Positions 24,942 to 33,218 of a stretch of 64,000 bases of DNA are shown here, piece after piece (position 1 is the first letter of the stretch; each line of letters begins with the position of its first letter). Origin of the DNA: Micromonospora narathiwatensis (lineage in GTDB: Bacteria; Actinomycetota; Actinomycetes; Mycobacteriales; Micromonosporaceae); assembly GCF_900089605.1 (NCBI RefSeq), contig NZ_LT594324.1:6510001-6574000 (forward strand). Direction: 5' to 3'. A program made the position numbers and the translations under genes. The notes beneath the pieces were generated by a model. That model saw nothing but the letters and a program-made list of their open reading frames with translations. It was not told the origin of the DNA and did no database searches.

Positions 24942-25406
24942 ATGGCACGCACGATCGCGACCAACACCCGGGTCGACCGGGACGCCCTGATCGAGTTCCT
25001 CCGCCCCCGGCACCAGGTCCTGCTGATGACGACCCGCGCCGACGGCCGGCCGCAGTCCTCGCCGGTCTCCTGCGGGGTCGACGCCGACGGTCGGCTGGTC
25101 ATCTCCACCTACCCCGAGCGGGCCAAGGTGGCCAACATCCGCCGCGACCCCCGGGTCTCCGCCTGCGTGCTCTCCGACGAGTGGAACGGGCCCTGGGTGC
25201 AGGTGGACGGCACCGCCGAGGTGCTCGACCTGCCGGAGGCCCTGGAGCCGCTGGTGGAGTACTTCCGCAGCATCTCCGGCGAGCACCCGGACTGGGACGA
25301 GTACCGCCAGGCCATGGTGAAGCAGGGCAAGTCCCTGATCCGGATCACCATCGACGCCTGGGGGCCGATCGCCACCGGCGGCTTCCCCGCCCGGCTGGCC
25401 GACTGA
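24942..25406 (+). CDS. PPOX-class F420-dependent or flavin split-barrel oxidoreductase
   Basis: 154 residues from ATG 24942. A flavin-reductase split barrel: RPRHQVLLMTTRADGRPQSS, VSCGVDADGRLVISTYP, RAKVANIRRDPRVSACVL, GPWVQVDGTAEVLD and IRITIDAWGPI. The RAKVxNIRRDPR motif is typical of actinobacterial FDOR-B enzymes, many of which use deazaflavin F420 to reduce ring compounds. Substrate unknown. A TAGAAC hexamer ends six bases before the ATG, so the mRNA may be leaderless; the GGAGG at 24916 is too far away. Confidence 0.85.
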   Translation: MARTIATNTRVDRDALIEFLRPRHQVLLMTTRADGRPQSSPVSCGVDADGRLVISTYPERAKVANIRRDPRVSACVLSDEWNGPWVQVDGTAEVLDLPEALEPLVEYFRSISGEHPDWDEYRQAMVKQGKSLIRITIDAWGPIATGGFPARLAD

Positions 25407-25432
25407 CCCGCGTCAGCGCGCCCCGACTCGCC

Positions 25433-26074
25433 TCAGTACGCGGCGGTGAAGCGCGCGTTGCTGAACCGAGGCTTCTCGATCTCGTCGACGATCGCCACCG
25501 CCAGGTCCTCGTACGTGAGCACCGACCGGCCCTGGTCATCGGTCACCGGATGGTCGGTGCCGGTGCGGTAGTGGCCGGTCCGCTCGCCCGGGTGGAACTC
25601 CAGCGGGGGCGGGGAGACGTACGTCCAGGTCACCCCGTCGGCCGAGGACTGATAGACGGCCAGCGCGTCGGCCTGGCCCAACGCCGCGTCCCGGTACTCC
25701 TCGGGAAAGTCCGGCTCGTCCAGGTACGGGGTGCCCTTCGGCGTCAGCAGCGTCGCCCCGCCGCCGACGTGGATCACCCGGGGCGGGTCCGGCACCTCGC
25801 GCAGCGTGTCGACCAGCGTCCGGGCGGCGTCGCGCCACAGCTCCCGCTCGCCGCCGCCGATCGCCACCACGAACACGTCGGTGTCCTCGGCCAGCTCACG
25901 TACGCTGCGCGCGGACGTCACGTCACCCGTCACCGTACGTACGCCGGCCGGGAGGTAGCTGGTCGCCTCCGGGCGGCGTACCGCCGCGGTGACCCGGTGA
26001 CCCCGCTCGACCGCCTCGGCGGCGATCCGCGAGCCCGCGGTCCCGCCGGCCCCGAACACGACGACGTTGCCCAT
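25433..26074 (-). CDS. NAD(P)-binding (atypical SDR/NmrA-like) protein
   Basis: 213 residues from ATG 26074 (MGNVVVFGAGGTAGSRIAAE). The Rossmann start GAGGTAG is followed by a strand/helix order with AAVRRPE (NADP-binding Arg), GDVTSARSV, VFVVAIGG and RVIHVGGGATL, then the substrate region (YVSPPPLEFHPGERTG). These two-domain proteins reduce or sense NADP and are annotated NAD(P)H-binding or NAD-dependent epimerase-like; a reductase of a small substrate is likely but unproved. An earlier in-frame GTG at 26107 would add 11 residues. Confidence 0.85.
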   Translation of the reverse strand: MGNVVVFGAGGTAGSRIAAEAVERGHRVTAAVRRPEATSYLPAGVRTVTGDVTSARSVRELAEDTDVFVVAIGGGERELWRDAARTLVDTLREVPDPPRVIHVGGGATLLTPKGTPYLDEPDFPEEYRDAALGQADALAVYQSSADGVTWTYVSPPPLEFHPGERTGHYRTGTDHPVTDDQGRSVLTYEDLAVAIVDEIEKPRFSNARFTAAY

Positions 26075-26221
26075 GGCCTGACCGCCCTTCCGCCCGACGT
26101 GCCTCACCCCTCATCAGGCTAGGGAGCGGAACGTCCGGCCGGTGCCGGATCGGCCATCCCGGCCGCCGCCCGACGACCGGAACGGCCCGGGCGACGTGCC
26201 GGCGGCGCGCCCCGCGTCGGG

Positions 26222-27454
26222 TCAGTCGATCAGCGCGGAGTAGACCAGCTGGCGCAGCTGCGAGCGCAGCGGGTACGTGCTGGACGGCATGAGCTGGGTG
26301 AACAGCAGCGCGGTGACCTCCTCCACCGGGTCCACCCAGAACGCGGTGCTGGCCAGCCCACCCCAGTAGTACTCGCCCACGCTGCTCGGCACCCGGGCCG
26401 GCACCGGGTCCAGCACCACCGCGAAGCCGAGGCCGAAGCCGATGCCGTCGAGCACCGTCTCGGCGAAGCCCTGCGGCTCGAACGAGGCCAGGTCGCGCCC
26501 GTCGGGCAGATGGTTGCGGGTCATGAAGCGCACCGTCCGGGGCCCCAGCAGGCGTACCCCGTCCAGTTCGCCGCCGCGCAGCAGGAACTGGGTGAAGCGG
26601 TGGTAGTCGGCGGCCGTGGAGACCAGCCCGCCACCGCCGGAGAACCAGCCCGGCTCGGTCAGCGCGGCGCGGCCGATGCCGTCCTGACGCATCGTCTGCC
26701 CGGTGCTCGGGTGCGGCGCGTAGAGCGCGGCCAGCCGCTTGGCGTCCGGCTCGTCGACCCACCAGCGGGTGTCGGTCATGCCCAGTGGCCGCAGGATCCG
26801 CTCGGCGAAGAAGGTGTCCAGGCGCTGCCCGGAGACCACCTCGACCAGCCGACCCAGCACGTCGGTGGAGACCCCGTAGTTCCAGCTCGTGCCCGGCTGG
26901 AAGAGCAACGGCAGCCGGGCCAGGCCGGCGGAGGCCGCCGCCAGGTCCATGCCGGGAGGCACGCTCAGGTCGAAGCCCGCCGCCCGGTACAGGCCGTCGA
27001 CCACCGTGCTCTGCGCGAAGCCGTACGTCAGGCCGGCGGTGTGGGTGAGCAGGTGCCAGACCCGGATCGGCTCGACCGCGGGCGCCGTGTACGGCTTGAG
27101 TACCGAGCCCTTGTCGTAGACCCGGACGTCGGCGAACTCCGGCAGCCAGCGGCTGATCGGATCGTTCAGCTCGAACCGCCCCTCCTCCCACAGCATCATC
27201 GCCGCGACCGAGGTGATCGGCTTGGTCATCGAGTAGATGCGCCACAGGGTGTCCGGCTCGACCGGCGCGCCGGCCTCCCGGTCACGCAGCCCGTACACGG
27301 TCGAGTGGGCGATCTCGCCCCGGCGGGTCACCACGATCTGCCAGCCGGCGAGCCGGCCGTCATCGACGTACCTGCCGAAGTGCTCGTCGATCCGCGCCAG
27401 CCGGGCGGGGTCGAAGCCGATACGGACCGGGTCGGTGCTCACTGCGACGCTCAC
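26222..27454 (-). CDS. serine hydrolase of the beta-lactamase/class C esterase family
   Basis: 410 residues. GTG 27454 is chosen because TAGGTT ends seven bases before it, the mark of a leaderless start. The family motifs are SMTK (catalytic SxxK, about residue 75), HLLTHTAGLTYG, the Tyr of WNYGVSTDVLG in the YxN/S position, and WGGLASTAFWVDP near the C-terminus. No signal peptide is seen, so it is likely cytosolic and an esterase or peptidase rather than a true beta-lactamase. The promoter region of 66 bases is shared with a divergent pentapeptide gene. Confidence 0.88.
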   Translation of the reverse strand: MSVAVSTDPVRIGFDPARLARIDEHFGRYVDDGRLAGWQIVVTRRGEIAHSTVYGLRDREAGAPVEPDTLWRIYSMTKPITSVAAMMLWEEGRFELNDPISRWLPEFADVRVYDKGSVLKPYTAPAVEPIRVWHLLTHTAGLTYGFAQSTVVDGLYRAAGFDLSVPPGMDLAAASAGLARLPLLFQPGTSWNYGVSTDVLGRLVEVVSGQRLDTFFAERILRPLGMTDTRWWVDEPDAKRLAALYAPHPSTGQTMRQDGIGRAALTEPGWFSGGGGLVSTAADYHRFTQFLLRGGELDGVRLLGPRTVRFMTRNHLPDGRDLASFEPQGFAETVLDGIGFGLGFAVVLDPVPARVPSSVGEYYWGGLASTAFWVDPVEEVTALLFTQLMPSSTYPLRSQLRQLVYSALID

Positions 27455-27461
27455 GACGCCG

Positions 27462-27467
27462 AACCTA
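27462..27467 (-). promoter_or_regulatory. leaderless -10 element of the serine hydrolase gene
   Basis: TAGGTT on the minus strand, seven bases before GTG 27454; no Shine-Dalgarno sequence. Confidence 0.45.
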
Positions 27468-27508
27468 CCGGCCGGTACGCCCACCCGGGAAGCGTCGGCG
27501 GGCCCCAC

Positions 27509-27514
27509 TAGTCT
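27509..27514 (+). promoter_or_regulatory. leaderless -10 element of the pentapeptide gene
   Basis: TAGTCT, six bases before ATG 27521; no Shine-Dalgarno sequence. Confidence 0.5.
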
Positions 27515-27520
27515 GGCCTG

Positions 27521-28114
27521 ATGCCGCAGCTCACCGAGGACGTCACCTACCGTGACGAGGACTGGTACGCCGAGGAACTGGTCGAACGGCACTTCGTCCG
27601 CTGCTCCTTCTTCCACGTCGACCTCACCGAGGCGGTCAGCCAGGGGGCCGTCTTCACCGAGTGCGTCTTCGGCAACGTCGCCCTCAACGCCTCCCGGCAC
27701 ACCGACTCGGCCTTCACCCGCTGCACCTTCAAGCGGTGCAACCTCTTCGAGGCCGAGTTCACCGGCTGCAAGCTGGTCGGCAGCAGCTTCGAGGAGTGCG
27801 ATCTGCGCCCGCTGCGGGTCAGCGGCGGCGACTGGTCCTTCGTCGCCATGCCCCGGGCCGACCTGCGCGGGGTACGCGTCACCGACGTACGCATGCGCGA
27901 GGTCGACCTGACCGGCGCGGACCTGACCGGGGCCACCGTCACCGGGGTCGACCTCTCCGGCGCCCAGTTGCACGCCGCCAAGCTGGTCCGCGCCGACCTG
28001 CGCGGCAGCGACCTGACCGCGCTGGATCCGACGACGGTCGAGCGGGCCGGGGCGGTCATCGACGTCGGGCAGGCGATCGTGCTCGCCCAGGCGCTGGGCT
28101 TCGAGATCCGGTGA
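27521..28114 (+). CDS. pentapeptide repeat protein
   Basis: 197 residues from ATG 27521. The repeats run through most of the chain, A(D/N)LxG style: DLTEAVSQGAVFTECVFGNV, ADLRGVRV, ADLTGATVTGVDLSGAQL, ADLRGSDLTAL (quoted in parts), giving a right-handed beta helix with about 25 rungs of five residues. Related proteins (Qnr, MfpA) mimic DNA and protect gyrase, but many are of unknown role and the N-terminal half here is less regular. The promoter is leaderless (TAGTCT before ATG) and divergent from the serine hydrolase. Confidence 0.9.
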   Translation: MPQLTEDVTYRDEDWYAEELVERHFVRCSFFHVDLTEAVSQGAVFTECVFGNVALNASRHTDSAFTRCTFKRCNLFEAEFTGCKLVGSSFEECDLRPLRVSGGDWSFVAMPRADLRGVRVTDVRMREVDLTGADLTGATVTGVDLSGAQLHAAKLVRADLRGSDLTALDPTTVERAGAVIDVGQAIVLAQALGFEIR

Positions 28115-28319
28115 CCCGGCGCGGGGCCGGCCGGCACCCCGGTCCGACCTGGACCGCGGCCCGGGAAGCGACCTCGCCACCCGTTGGTGGAAAGGTGGAA
28201 ACGGGCACCGCCGACAGGTGGCGCAATCGCCGCCCTCGATGTAAATGTGAAGCGGTCATTCCCCCGCCCGCCCCGGTGACCGGAACGGGCCGGGGCGGGC
28301 GGGCGGGAGCGGAGGTGCG

Positions 28320-29216
28320 GTGGGGCGGCAGGACCACGGTGGTGACGCCGGTCGGACGTCGTACCCGTACCGGCACAACCGTTCGGCGTTGCGCCGGATG
28401 GCGCGGGCCCGGCAACGCCGCCGCTGGCTCCTGGAGGCGCTGGTCGCCGTGACCTGCCTGGCCGCCGTCGTCGGATCCCTGGGAACCGAGCGGCACGGGA
28501 CGCCCCGCGAGGAGGAGAGCGGCGTGCTGCCCGCCCCGCCGATCGGCCGGCCGGCCGCGCCGTCCCCGAGCGGTCCCGACGCCGGCGGCGGGATCGTCTC
28601 CCCTGGGCTGCGACCCCGACAGCACTCGCCGACACCGAGCCCTTCGCCGAGCCTGTCGCCGTCAACTCCGGCCGAGCCGACTCTCGCGGTCGGCCAGGCC
28701 GACGTGCCGGCGCAGGTCGATCTCAGCACGGTCGGCCGGGTCGACTGGACCCACTGGGGGCTTTCCGACGCGGGCACCCCGGTCCGCAAGCGCGGCGGCT
28801 CCGGCGAGATCCGCGACGAGGGCGGCCGAGGCGAGCGGGTGAGCTACAGCAACAACCCGGAGGCGTACTCCTGGCACGACGGCGCACCGGTCCGGTCGGC
28901 CGGCGGCACCCTCTCCGGCGTGTACACCTGCGGCGAGGGCACCGGCTTCAACCTTGCCGTGGCCGCCGACGGTCAGCCGCGCACGGTGCACCTCTACGCC
29001 GGGCTCTGGATGGCCCGCGGTCGCCTCGACCTGCGGCTGTCCAGCGGAGGGCCGACCAGCACGGTGCGCCTGGAGGACCCGCACACCATGCGGACCGCCG
29101 ACCTCACCGTCCGGTTCCGCGCGCCCCGGGGCGCGAAGCTGCTGGTGAGCTGGACGGTGGAGGAGTCCTTCGGGGACTGTGGCAACGTCAGCCTCCAGGC
29201 CGTCGCGCTGCGCTGA
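28320..29216 (+). CDS. membrane-anchored secreted protein with C-terminal beta-sandwich domain
   Basis: 298 residues from GTG 28320, GGAGG five bases ahead. A basic N-terminus, one membrane span (WLLEALVAVTCLAAVVGSL, about 36-54), a Pro/Ser-rich linker (about 60-125) and a C-terminal domain of about 150 residues (VDLSTVGRVDWTHWGLS, YSNNPEAYSWHDG, GVYTCGEGTGFNLAVA, GLWMARGRLDLRLSSG). The SYSNNPEAYSWHDG and TCGEGTGF strands resemble domains of other actinomycete secreted proteins that I have not seen assigned a reaction. It is a probable cell-surface or carbohydrate-binding protein; function unknown. Confidence 0.65.
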   Translation: MGRQDHGGDAGRTSYPYRHNRSALRRMARARQRRRWLLEALVAVTCLAAVVGSLGTERHGTPREEESGVLPAPPIGRPAAPSPSGPDAGGGIVSPGLRPRQHSPTPSPSPSLSPSTPAEPTLAVGQADVPAQVDLSTVGRVDWTHWGLSDAGTPVRKRGGSGEIRDEGGRGERVSYSNNPEAYSWHDGAPVRSAGGTLSGVYTCGEGTGFNLAVAADGQPRTVHLYAGLWMARGRLDLRLSSGGPTSTVRLEDPHTMRTADLTVRFRAPRGAKLLVSWTVEESFGDCGNVSLQAVALR

Positions 29217-29356
29217 GCCGCCGTCGCCGGCCCGGCCGCGCCTCGACCGTCCACACCGGTCGGAACTCCCGGGACAGTTTGTCCGTCGCGGGCACGCTGC
29301 GCCGTCGTACCTTTCCGGTTGTCCCGATCCGACCATCCCCTGTGGAGGCTCGCCCA

Positions 29357-29665
29357 ATGAGCAGGAGTGCGCCCGTCGTCCGTCCCGTCGCCCCGGCCGG
29401 CGAGGTGCTGCGGGAGATCCCGCTGCCGCCGTACGTGACCGGCGAGGACGCGCAGTTCGCGGTCCGGGCGGTGGTGGTGCACGCGCCGCGACGCTGGTCC
29501 GGCGGGACGATCTGCCGCAACGACGCGAGCCCGCACCCGTGCCGGCTGCACCGCTGGGGGCGGCGCGTGCTCGCGCTGCGCGGGCTGCCGCCCGCCGCGA
29601 TCGACGCGCTGGTCGAGCGCGGCGACCCGAGCGCCGACCCGGAGCCGCACCGTCCGGGCGCCTGA
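29357..29665 (+). CDS. hypothetical protein with CRxDxxxxPCRLHRWGRRVL motif (paralogue 2)
   Basis: 102 residues from ATG 29357 (TGGAGG upstream). It shares the core FAVRAVVVHAPRRWSGG then CRNDASPHPCRLHRWGRRVL with the protein at 22591-23028 and lacks its long Pro-rich tail. The conserved core is thus about 75 residues: an acidic helix, AVVVHA, two Cys, LHRWGRR, and a final helix. Its stop codon lies inside the arm of a perfect terminator hairpin shared with the convergent carboxypeptidase gene. Confidence 0.7.
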   Translation: MSRSAPVVRPVAPAGEVLREIPLPPYVTGEDAQFAVRAVVVHAPRRWSGGTICRNDASPHPCRLHRWGRRVLALRGLPPAAIDALVERGDPSADPEPHRPGA

Positions 29666-29707
29666 GCCGGGGCCCTGTTCCGTCCCGGGGGACAGGGCCC
29701 CGGCTCA
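29663..29707. terminator. bidirectional terminator that includes both stop codons
   Basis: A perfect 16-bp stem, arms 29663-29678 (TGAGCCGGGGCCCTGT) and 29692-29707, loop of 13. The left arm starts with TGA, the stop codon of the plus-strand gene; the right arm ends with TCA, the stop codon of the minus-strand gene. Terminates both. Confidence 0.85.
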
Positions 29708-31288
29708 GCAGACGATCGGCTTGACCCAGGAGCACTCCAGGCCGTCCGGCACGTGCGGTGATTCGGTCGTCGTCGGCCCGACCAGCCGCGTCGTGGTCGC
29801 CCCCTTCTCCGTGTACGACGCCAGGGCGATCGCGATCTGGTCCTCCAGCGACTTGACCGACGAGGTCAGGTAGTTGTTCAGCACGATCGAGAAGGCCAGC
29901 AGGTGGCCGTCGGCGTCGGTGACGTAGCCGGAGAGGCTGGACACCCCGGTCAGGCTGCCCGTCTTGGCGTGCACGTTGTTCGCCGCGGGAGTGCCCCGCA
30001 TCCGGCTGCGCAGCGTACCGCCGACGAAGCGCTCGGCGTTGCCGGCCAGCGGCAGGGCCGCGTACCAGGTGTCGAACCACGGCTCGGCGCGGGCCGCCAC
30101 GAGCAGCGACACGAACTGGGCCGGCGGGACCAGATTGCGCCGGGAGAGGCCCGAGCCGTCGCGCTGGCGCAGCGTCCCGGTGTCCACGCCGGCGCCTCCG
30201 ACGTAGTTGCCGATCGCGGCGAGGCCGGCCGACCAGGTGCCGGAGCCGGACAGGACCCGCCCCAACTCCTTGGTCAGCACCTCCGCGTGGCCGTTGTTCG
30301 AGAGCTTGAGGAACGGCACCATCAGCTCGGCCAGCGGCATCGAGTCGTGCCGGGCGACGGTCGCCGCGTCGTGCGGGGCGGCCTCGCCGAGCACGGTCCG
30401 GCCGAGGACGCGTACCCCGTGCCGTCGCAGGGCCGACCGGAAGATGTCGGCGGCGTACCCGGTCGGCTCCCAGACCGTCATCCATTCGCTGGTCGGCTCG
30501 TCGCCGACGGCGATCTGCCCGGTCACCACGATGGTGTTGGCGCCGTGCTCGCGTTCGAAGGAGAGGGTGGTCTGGCCGGTGGCGACCGTCTCGGCCCGGT
30601 TGTCGACGCGCAGCCAGCCGTTGGGCGGCGTCATCGTCACCGCCGGTGGCGAACCGGGGCGGGCGGCCGGGGCGGCGTGCACGATCACGGTGCCGGCGTC
30701 GTAGTCGGTGTCCGGGGCGACGGTCAGCGCGGAGACCTGTGCCGCGTAGTAGTAGGACTCGTCGTCCCAGGTCCAGTCCGGTCCCAGCCGGGTCCGGTCG
30801 TACCGGGTGTCGTCGGCGACCAGGTTGCCGGTCACCACCCGTACGCCCCCGGTCGCGACCTGCGCGGCCAGCCGGTCGTAGTCCTCGGCCAGCGTGGTCG
30901 GGTCGCCGCCGCCGCGCAGGTACAGGTTGCCGGAGAGCAGCCCGCCCCGGCGTACGCCGTCGCTGACCACGTCGGTGGTGAAGCGGTGACCCGGTCCGAG
31001 CAGTTCCATCGCCGCCGCCGAGGTGAGCAGCTTGGTGTTGGAGGCGGGGATCAGCCGTCGGCCGCCGTTGCGGTCGTAGCGGGTCTGCCCGGTGGCGGTG
31101 TCCACCACGACCACGCCCGCCTGTGCGCCGTCCAGCCGGGAGTCGGCGAGGATCGCGTCGATGGTGGCGGCCAGCCGGATCCGCGCGGGGGTGGGCGACT
31201 CGGCGGTGGCGGTGGGGGCGCCGGTGGTGGCCGCGGTGGCGACCAGGACCAGCACCGCGAGCGCCTGGGAAAAACGACGACGATGCAT
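29705..31288 (-). CDS. dacB: D-alanyl-D-alanine carboxypeptidase/endopeptidase (PBP4, peptidase S13)
   Basis: 527 residues from ATG 31288. A Sec signal peptide (RRFSQALAVLVLVATAATTG) leads to the S13 catalytic domain: PASNTKLLTSAAAMELL (SxxK) with Ser at about 82, SNNGHAEVLTKELG (SxN) and HAKTGSLTGVSSLSGYV (KTG). The 200-residue insertion between SxxK and SxN, with its beta domain (YYYAAQVSALTVAPD), is usual for PBP4. It cleaves the terminal D-Ala or cross-links of peptidoglycan outside the membrane. Convergent with the CRLHRWGRR paralogue. Confidence 0.92.
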   Translation of the reverse strand: MHRRRFSQALAVLVLVATAATTGAPTATAESPTPARIRLAATIDAILADSRLDGAQAGVVVVDTATGQTRYDRNGGRRLIPASNTKLLTSAAAMELLGPGHRFTTDVVSDGVRRGGLLSGNLYLRGGGDPTTLAEDYDRLAAQVATGGVRVVTGNLVADDTRYDRTRLGPDWTWDDESYYYAAQVSALTVAPDTDYDAGTVIVHAAPAARPGSPPAVTMTPPNGWLRVDNRAETVATGQTTLSFEREHGANTIVVTGQIAVGDEPTSEWMTVWEPTGYAADIFRSALRRHGVRVLGRTVLGEAAPHDAATVARHDSMPLAELMVPFLKLSNNGHAEVLTKELGRVLSGSGTWSAGLAAIGNYVGGAGVDTGTLRQRDGSGLSRRNLVPPAQFVSLLVAARAEPWFDTWYAALPLAGNAERFVGGTLRSRMRGTPAANNVHAKTGSLTGVSSLSGYVTDADGHLLAFSIVLNNYLTSSVKSLEDQIAIALASYTEKGATTTRLVGPTTTESPHVPDGLECSWVKPIVC

Positions 31289-31659
31289 GCGTTGATGCTC
31301 GCATGGCGCTTTCCTCCAGAGAAGGGCAACGCTCGAAACTTATTGCCAGGATCGGCCGATCTCCTGGCTGGTGCCGAAACCGGGCGGTGCCGAACCGGTA
31401 CGGATACCCGGCGGAGAGCCTGGGAAACACCGGTCCGGCACCCGCGTCATTCGTTCGGGGACGGTTCCGGCGCCCCCGGTGTCGACTGACTCCGCTCTAT
31501 TTGACGGATGCCCGGACAGGGGGCACCGTAGGCCATGAGGGGCATTCGACCTGCCCCGTTTTGTGTGGCGAGGACCGAATCGCCATTCCGGGTCCGGACC
31601 GGCCGCGCGGGCCGCGTCGACCCGCCCGCGATCCCGAAGCAGTCACGAGGAGTTCCGCG
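31289..31659. other. gene-free divergent region, 371 bases
   Basis: Between the PBP4 gene and the HesB-like gene. It should contain both promoters. Its sequence is less GC-rich near 31340-31360 and 31490-31570. No reading frame with recognisable protein features and no clear inverted repeat were found; GAGGAG at 31647-31652 is the ribosome site of the next gene. Confidence 0.5.
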
Positions 31660-31941
31660 ATGCTGACCATGACCGACAACGCCGTCCTGGTGATCCGCGA
31701 CCTGACCGAGCAGCAGGACGTCGCCGATGGCGGCGGGCTGCGCATCGCCGCCGACGCCGCGGCCGGCTCGCTCTCCATCGAGCTGGTGCCGCAGCCGGTG
31801 CAGGGCGACGAGGTGGTCGACAACCAGGGGGCCCGGATCTTCCTCGACGCCGACGCCGCCCAACTGCTCAACGACACCTCCGTCGACGCGGTCGTCGACG
31901 AGGAGGGCATCGTGCAGTTCGGCTTCACCGCGAAGGAGTGA
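31660..31941 (+). CDS. HesB/IscA-like fold protein lacking cysteines
   Basis: 93 residues from ATG 31660, MLTMTDNAVLVIRDLTEQQD. Strand order (LRIAADAAAGSLSIELVPQP, DEVVDNQGARIFLDADAAQLLND, VDAVVDEEGIVQFGFT) matches A-type iron-sulfur carriers (HesB/IscA), but all three conserved Cys are absent; the protein has no Cys at all. It therefore cannot bind a cluster in the usual way. Homologues of this cysteine-free type are common in actinomycetes, sometimes named Fe-S assembly protein or adhesin. Function unknown. Confidence 0.75.
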   Translation: MLTMTDNAVLVIRDLTEQQDVADGGGLRIAADAAAGSLSIELVPQPVQGDEVVDNQGARIFLDADAAQLLNDTSVDAVVDEEGIVQFGFTAKE

Positions 31942-31951
31942 CCGCGCCGGC

Positions 31952-33046
31952 TCACCCGGCCCGTCGCGCCGCCCCGCCACGCGGGTGGCGGCCCCGCTCC
32001 GGCCCGTACTGACCGGCGGGCCACGGCCCACCGCGCTGCTCCCACCCGGGACGTCGCAGCGCGGCCAGCACGTGCGCCAGGTGGTGGGACGTGCTCCAGG
32101 CGAGCCAGTTGGCCGGCGAGCCGGCACCCGCGCCGTGCCGGGCCCGCCGCAGGATCTCGTGGTCACCCCAGGAGAAGCCGGCCCCGGCGGCCGGCCAGTG
32201 CGGGGCCGACACGAGCGTGCGGCACAGGTCGGCGAACCGCTCGTCGCCCCGGCCACCCCGCCGCGACCAGCGGTAGATCCACCACGCGTCGTCCGTGGCG
32301 TACCGCAGCGTCGGCAGCCGGTCGGCCGGCCCGTCCGAGCCGGGCACCGCGCAGTCGACGCCGTAGTCGCCGTACCCGACGCCGAGGTCGGACAGCCGTT
32401 GCCAGAGCCGCCAGTCGAAGCGGTCGAGGCGTACCGGCTCGTCGGTGGGCAGGCGGGCCAGCGTGGGCGGTATCCCGCCGGCGAGCACGGTGACCGAGCG
32501 CCAGGCGTGCCGCCGGGACCAGTCGGCCAGCCGCCGGATCCGGGGCTCGGCCAGCCGTACGTCGGCCGGACAGCACACGTCCCCCGCGTCGATCAGCAGA
32601 TCGCACTGCTCCGGCACCAGCCGGGCCAGCCGCCAGACGCGCTCCACCGCGCCGGTCGTCGCGTCCGGGCCGGCCCGATCCTGCCCGGTCCGCAGCCGCA
32701 CCACCGCCCGCCGGGCGTACGCGCGCGCGGCGGCGCCGTGCGCCACCAACCGCCGGTGGTGCTCCGCCAGCCCGATCACCGGCACCAGCGGTACGCCCCA
32801 GCGGACCAGCTCGCTCTCCGGACCGTCCGGCAGCGCCGAGACGTCGACGGCGGGGAGCAGCCCGGCGGGCAGTCGGCCGAGCAGGTCCATGGTGTACGGA
32901 TCGAACGCGTGGACGTCGAGGACCGGAGCGAGCAGCGGAGCGGTGGCGTCGTCGAGATGGGCCAGTGCCTCCAGCGCACCCCGGCGACCGACCAGCACGG
33001 GCTGGTAGACCGGTTCCGCCGCCCGGCCGTCGTGGGCGGGCACCAT
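31952..33046 (-). CDS. T4 beta-protein-like family protein
   Basis: 364 residues from ATG 33046. Landmarks: YQPVLVGRRGALEALAHLDD at the N-terminus, PLLAPVLDVHAFDPY, LVPVIGL, LIDAGDV, SVTVLAGGIPPTL, RFDWRLWQRLSDLGVGYGDYGVDCAV and then a domain with WAIYRW-like WWIYRWSR. The GDYGV and H/D pattern resembles the phage T4 beta protein family (PF14350), seen in phages and bacterial genomes as proteins of unknown function. The C-terminal 60 residues are Pro/Gly/Arg-rich. TACATT lies five bases before the ATG, so translation may be leaderless. The name is a family resemblance, not a function. Confidence 0.6.
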   Translation of the reverse strand: MVPAHDGRAAEPVYQPVLVGRRGALEALAHLDDATAPLLAPVLDVHAFDPYTMDLLGRLPAGLLPAVDVSALPDGPESELVRWGVPLVPVIGLAEHHRRLVAHGAAARAYARRAVVRLRTGQDRAGPDATTGAVERVWRLARLVPEQCDLLIDAGDVCCPADVRLAEPRIRRLADWSRRHAWRSVTVLAGGIPPTLARLPTDEPVRLDRFDWRLWQRLSDLGVGYGDYGVDCAVPGSDGPADRLPTLRYATDDAWWIYRWSRRGGRGDERFADLCRTLVSAPHWPAAGAGFSWGDHEILRRARHGAGAGSPANWLAWSTSHHLAHVLAALRRPGWEQRGGPWPAGQYGPERGRHPRGGAARRAG

Positions 33047-33051
33047 AATTC

Positions 33052-33057
33052 AATGTA
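33052..33057 (-). promoter_or_regulatory. leaderless -10 element of the T4-beta-like gene
   Basis: TACATT on the minus strand, five bases before ATG 33046; no ribosome site seen. Confidence 0.4.
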
Positions 33058-33218
33058 GCGGGCCGGTCGCGTCCCGTTCAGGTCTTCCGGGACGGCGTTG
33101 ACAGCCATCGACCGGGGGTGATGGCATGGGCGGGCGGACGCAGCCGGGCATGGATGGGCACCCATGACATCTCCTGAGTCGGCCCTGTCCAGGGTCGACC
33201 CGCCCGGAAGGCTTTCCC

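Noticed and set aside
28662..31430. 922-codon minus-strand frame
   Set aside because: Shadow frame next to and across the PBP4 gene, made of Arg/Pro/Ala runs; the PBP4 frame has the SxxK, SxN and KTG motifs.
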